From the NCBI GenBank assembly GCA_023128855.1, contig JAGMDE010000097.1, positions 1 through 7,400 of the forward strand: a DNA stretch of 7,400 bases, read 5' to 3'. Shown piece after piece: positions 4,939 to 7,400 of the stretch (positions are counted from its first letter, which is position 1; each line of letters begins with the position of its first letter). Below the pieces are notes generated by a model. The model saw nothing but the letters and a program-made list of their open reading frames with translations, did not search any database and was not told the DNA's origin. The position numbers were made by a program, and so were the translations under genes. Source of the stretch: Thermoplasmatales archaeon. Lineage in GTDB: Archaea; Thermoplasmatota; E2; DHVEG-1.

Positions 4939-6912
4939 ATGAAAAAGAAACTTGTATGTATTTTAGTTTGTACGCTGATGATTATAACAACTGCTACTTC
5001 AGTAGTAGGGAATATGAATGTTAAAAGAATCACTACAGAGACATCTAATAATTCTGAGTTAATCAATGATAATAATTTTAATGAACAAAATGTTAAACCA
5101 AATTTTGTTACAACAGGATGGTATGAACGGGATAAGCTAACCGCCTCAGATGGCCTAAATGGGGATAAATTCGGATGCTCTGTTTCAATCGATGGAGATT
5201 ATTGCATTGTTGGTGCATACTCTGATGATGACAAAAATGGTTCAGTATATGTATATAAGCTTGATGGTTCAAATTGGATTGAGCATCAGAAGTTGACAGC
5301 TTCAGATGCTGCTAATGATGATGAATTTGGCATATCTGTTTCAATGGATGGCGAATATGCAATCTTTGGAGCAGCTGGTGATGATGAGCATGGATGGCGT
5401 ACAGGTGCAGCATATATATTCAAAAGAGATGGAACAACATGGACAGAACAACAAAAACTAACAGCATCAGACGCAGCAGAAGGCGACTGGTTTGGTTTTA
5501 CTGTTTCTATTGATGGGGAGTATGCTGTAATTGGAGCAGATGGTAATGATGATGATGGAGATAGCTCTGGTTCAGCATATATATTCAAAAGAGATGGAAC
5601 AACATGGACAGAACAACAAAAACTAACAGCATCAGACGCAGCAGAAGACGACTGGTTTGGATATTCTGTTTCTATTGATGGAGACTATGCGATCATAGGT
5701 GCACAGTATAATGATGACGATGGAGTTGAATCCGGTTCGGCATATATATTCAAAAGAGATGGAACAACATGGACAGAACAACAAAAACTAACAGCATCAG
5801 ACGCAGAAGAATATGACTGGTTTGGATATTCTGTTTCTATTGATGGAGGCTATGCCATCATAGGTGCATTCAAAAATGATGATGATGGAGATAGCTCTGG
5901 TTCAGCATATATATTCAAAAGAGATGGAACAACATGGACAGAGCAACAAAAAATAACAGCATCAGACGCGGATGCTGGTGACAGGTTTGGGTTTAGTGTT
6001 TCAATCGATGAAAATCGTGCTTTAATATCATCACCCTTTGATGATGACATTGAAGTAATGTCCGGATCAGCATATATTTATAAAAGAGATGGAATGAGCT
6101 GGTCAGAAGAAGACAAGATAACTGCTTCAGATCCAAATTATGAGGCTCAGTTTGGCGAGCATGTTTCGATTAATGGGGACAATGTCATTGTAGGAGCAAT
6201 GTACAAAGACTATTCTAAGGGCGCGGCATACGTGTTCTCAAGGCCAATACCCAAAATACATTGTTGCGGATGTTTGTGTTGGTGTAATGTAGAACCTGGT
6301 GAAACAGTAATAGGTGAATTTACAGTTTATAATATCGGCGAACCTGGATCTGAGTTAAACTGGGAGATAGAATCATATCCATCTTGGGGTATATGGACGG
6401 TTAATCCTTTAAGTGGCACAGGTTTAACTCCAGAGATGGATCCGATTAAGGTAGATGTTGAGGTTGTTGCCCCGGAAGATGGTGGTGAATATACAGGTGA
6501 AGTTAAAGTAAAAAATAGTGAAGATGATAACGATTTCTGTATAGTTACTGTTTCTCTTACATTGAAAGAGGATACTACCAAACCAACAGTTAAAATAGAA
6601 AAACCTATCAGAGGAAGATATTTCTTAAACAGATTTATTAGACCTTTCCATTTACCACGAATAACTCAAATATTTGGAGATATAACTGTTAAAGTTAATG
6701 CCACAGACGATGAATCAGGTATAAATCGGGTTGAATTCTTTGGTGGACTACGTGGAACAACACCTTTGGGAAATGACACAACTGAGCCTTATAACATTAC
6801 ATGGCATAGAGACAGAATAAGATTAATCCATATACAGACTTTAAGAGTGGTTGCATATGATAATGCTGGAAACAAAGCATGTGACAGCATAATAGTTAGA
6901 AAAATATTATAA
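4939..6912 (+). CDS. Exported seven-repeat FG-GAP beta-propeller protein with Cys-rich linker, BACON-like and Ig-like domains
   Basis: This 657-residue protein has a signal peptide (about 1-24: MKKKL, hydrophobic core with Cys, SVVG) and then an Asn-rich linker (about 25-58). Seven FG-GAP_2-type repeats start at residues 66, 118, 173, 228, 283, 338 and 393 and end near 435. Blades two to six are 55 residues long and blades three to five are almost identical, with acidic loops such as NDDDGDSSG that could bind calcium. A Cys cluster, HCCGCLCWC (441-449), opens a beta-sandwich of about 100 residues (447-543; GETVIGEFTVYNIG, then PSWGIWTVNPLSG) resembling BACON/Abnormal-spindle-type modules. The terminal Ig-like domain (about 549-655) contains ITVKVNATDDESGINRVEFF and LRVVAYDNAGNKA. 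It is paralogous to the protein at 1105-2730 in its signal region and propeller but has a different C-terminal half and lacks that protein's tail. A surface or secreted binding role is inferred; the ligand is unknown. Confidence 0.93.
   Translation: MKKKLVCILVCTLMIITTATSVVGNMNVKRITTETSNNSELINDNNFNEQNVKPNFVTTGWYERDKLTASDGLNGDKFGCSVSIDGDYCIVGAYSDDDKNGSVYVYKLDGSNWIEHQKLTASDAANDDEFGISVSMDGEYAIFGAAGDDEHGWRTGAAYIFKRDGTTWTEQQKLTASDAAEGDWFGFTVSIDGEYAVIGADGNDDDGDSSGSAYIFKRDGTTWTEQQKLTASDAAEDDWFGYSVSIDGDYAIIGAQYNDDDGVESGSAYIFKRDGTTWTEQQKLTASDAEEYDWFGYSVSIDGGYAIIGAFKNDDDGDSSGSAYIFKRDGTTWTEQQKITASDADAGDRFGFSVSIDENRALISSPFDDDIEVMSGSAYIYKRDGMSWSEEDKITASDPNYEAQFGEHVSINGDNVIVGAMYKDYSKGAAYVFSRPIPKIHCCGCLCWCNVEPGETVIGEFTVYNIGEPGSELNWEIESYPSWGIWTVNPLSGTGLTPEMDPIKVDVEVVAPEDGGEYTGEVKVKNSEDDNDFCIVTVSLTLKEDTTKPTVKIEKPIRGRYFLNRFIRPFHLPRITQIFGDITVKVNATDDESGINRVEFFGGLRGTTPLGNDTTEPYNITWHRDRIRLIHIQTLRVVAYDNAGNKACDSIIVRKIL
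5134..6243 (+). repeat. Seven tandem FG-GAP repeat units in DNA, 165-bp period, highly homogenised centre
   Basis: Units begin at 5134, 5290, 5455, 5620, 5785, 5950 and 6115. A 67-bp stretch is identical at 5410-5476, 5575-5641 and 5740-5806 (offset exactly 165). A fourth copy from 5905 matches for its first 38 bases and then has scattered changes. The conserved core encodes the end of one blade and the start of the next (AYIFKRDGTTWTEQQKLTAS). The outer units have diverged much further, so the centre of the array looks recently expanded or converted. Confidence 0.92.
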
Positions 6913-6919
6913 AAAACAA

Positions 6920-6946
6920 CTAAACCACTCTTTTTTTATTTTTTTA
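6920..6946 (+). terminator. T-tract terminator after the second FG-GAP gene
   Basis: CTAAACCACTC is followed by seven T (6931-6937), then A and seven more T (6939-6945), starting soon after the TAA stop at 6910-6912. It has the same layout as the terminator after the peptidase gene. There is no stem-loop. Confidence 0.65.
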
Positions 6947-6971
6947 CAATTCTCTTTAGTGCGTTAAATGT

Positions 6972-6986
6972 GTAGAATCTTTCTAC
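6972..6986 (+). promoter_or_regulatory. Inverted repeat upstream of the flavodoxin promoter, possible operator
   Basis: GTAGAA (6972-6977) and TTCTAC (6981-6986) form a perfect 6-base inverted repeat around TCT. The element ends about five bases before the likely TATA box, a common place for an archaeal regulator to bind. No known regulator site is recognised, and the short arms leave chance possible. Confidence 0.35.
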
Positions 6987-6989
6987 TAC

Positions 6990-7025
6990 CTTTTTATATG
7001 AGGATTTAATTTGCCTTTTTGGTGA
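6990..7025 (+). promoter_or_regulatory. Candidate promoter and ribosome binding site of the flavodoxin-like gene
   Basis: CTTTTTATATG (6990-7000) is a plausible TATA box and predicts a start near 7018-7024. The leader would be very short. GGTGA (7021-7025) lies four bases before the ATG at 7030 and matches part of the archaeal Shine-Dalgarno sequence, which supports this start codon. Confidence 0.5.
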
Positions 7026-7029
7026 ATTG

Positions 7030-7400
7030 ATGAAGTATGTCATTGTTTATTGGTCAAGATACGGTAATGGTAAGAAGGTTGTTGATTACCTAGCAGGAAA
7101 ACTGAAGGAAAAATCAATAGAGACACAGATTTTAAAGACAGACGAAGCAGATCCAACTGCTTTGCCTGAGGCAGATTTATATGTATTTTCAGCTCCAACG
7201 GAGGCATTCAACATCCAAAAGAATATGAGGAAGTTCATGAAAGAGCTCCAAGGAATGGAAGATAAGAAGTATGGTATAATCAACACCCATAGAATGAATA
7301 AGAACTGGCTTCCTAAAATGGAAAAACTCCTCACCAAAAAGAAGATGGTAAAGATGGCGGGTGTGGACTTTCAGGTTGGAAAAGATGCTCAAACCGGAAA
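7030..7400 (+). CDS. Flavodoxin-like protein, 3'-truncated by the window edge
   Basis: The reading frame from ATG 7030 stays open to the window end (123 complete codons). It begins MKYVIVYWSRYGNGKKVVDY: a hydrophobic first strand followed by a loop, SRYGNGKKV (9-17), in the position of the flavodoxin FMN-phosphate loop (usually S/T-x-T/Y-G-N-T). A second strand region, ADLYVFSAPTEAFNIQKNMRKF (about 48-69), fits the later flavodoxin loop where aromatic or polar residues contact the flavin. A further strand, KKYGIINTH (79-87), fits the domain order. No signal peptide is present, so this is a cytoplasmic electron-transfer or flavin-binding protein, unlike the exported proteins before it. Members of this broad group include short-chain flavodoxins and HemG-like flavodoxin-domain proteins; the subtype cannot be told from the fragment. 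The ATG is supported by GGTGA upstream. The P-loop lacks the usual final Thr (Gly14 instead), which could weaken FMN binding. Confidence 0.72.
   Translation, partial: MKYVIVYWSRYGNGKKVVDYLAGKLKEKSIETQILKTDEADPTALPEADLYVFSAPTEAFNIQKNMRKFMKELQGMEDKKYGIINTHRMNKNWLPKMEKLLTKKKMVKMAGVDFQVGKDAQTG

Noticed and set aside
5410..5970. Regular direct repeats that could suggest a CRISPR array
   Set aside because: The period is 165 bp, the 'spacers' are also similar to each other, and the whole array is in frame and encodes FG-GAP blades.
5286..6050. Minus-strand open frames inside the second FG-GAP gene (5286-5588 and 5850-6050)
   Set aside because: They are mirror images of the tandem repeats: the same peptide pattern recurs with the repeat period. 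They have no ribosome binding site or recognisable domain and lie wholly within a well-supported gene.
7086..7392. Minus-strand open frames opposite the flavodoxin-like gene
   Set aside because: The plus-strand frame has a flavodoxin-type loop, a sensible start with GGTGA upstream, and stays open to the window edge. The minus frames have no recognisable features.
1..7400. tRNA, rRNA, insertion sequences, attachment sites or an origin
   Set aside because: The gaps between genes are only 117-149 bases and hold terminators, promoters and ribosome binding sites. No cloverleaf, transposase, terminal inverted repeat pair or origin-like repeat cluster was seen.

Overview
The window looks like a piece of an archaeal chromosome, most probably from an uncultured member of Candidatus Thermoplasmatota (a sediment-type Thermoplasmata). 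This is an inference. It rests on AT-rich DNA, TATA-type promoter elements about 25 to 30 bases upstream of short leaders, T-tract terminators without hairpins, Shine-Dalgarno sites, and a set of exported proteins (FG-GAP propellers, PKD domains, C25 peptidase with a GDPSLK...GGYP end, a ...PFLNFLQNHPNLFPIL... tail) that I associate with that group. No rRNA or marker gene is present, so the assignment is not proven.

Layout, all genes on the + strand: (1) 2-976, the 3' part of a gene for a tandem rhodanese-like protein with a PKD domain and a C-terminal beta-rich domain. Its 5' end lies outside the window. (2) 1105-2730, an exported seven-repeat FG-GAP beta-propeller with a PKD-like domain and a distinctive C-terminal tail. 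(3) 2880-4802, an exported gingipain-like cysteine peptidase of family C25 with the catalytic His and Cys visible. (4) 4939-6912, a second exported seven-repeat FG-GAP propeller with a Cys-rich linker, a BACON-like beta-sandwich and a terminal Ig-like domain. (5) 7030 to the window end, the start of a cytoplasmic flavodoxin-like protein.

The genes are spaced 117 to 149 bases apart. Each gap holds a candidate T-tract terminator and then a candidate promoter and ribosome binding site, so they read as separate transcription units rather than one operon. No gap exceeds 300 bases. Genes 2 to 4 have clear signal peptides and gene 1 has extracellular-type domains, so the region is best read as a cell-surface or secreted-protein locus. 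Possible roles are adhesion or binding by the two propellers and extracellular protein breakdown or maturation by the C25 peptidase. The flavodoxin begins a different, intracellular function.

The most unusual signals are the recently homogenised tandem repeats inside both propeller genes, the N-terminal strand that appears to close each propeller ring, the candidate C-terminal sorting tail on protein 2 beside a C25 peptidase, a Cys-to-Ser change in the visible rhodanese domain, and a recurring linear terminator motif (TAAAcC-aCTC-T6-8) after the four complete gene ends. No new system is demonstrated. The tail and peptidase pairing is the closest thing to a hypothesis worth testing.
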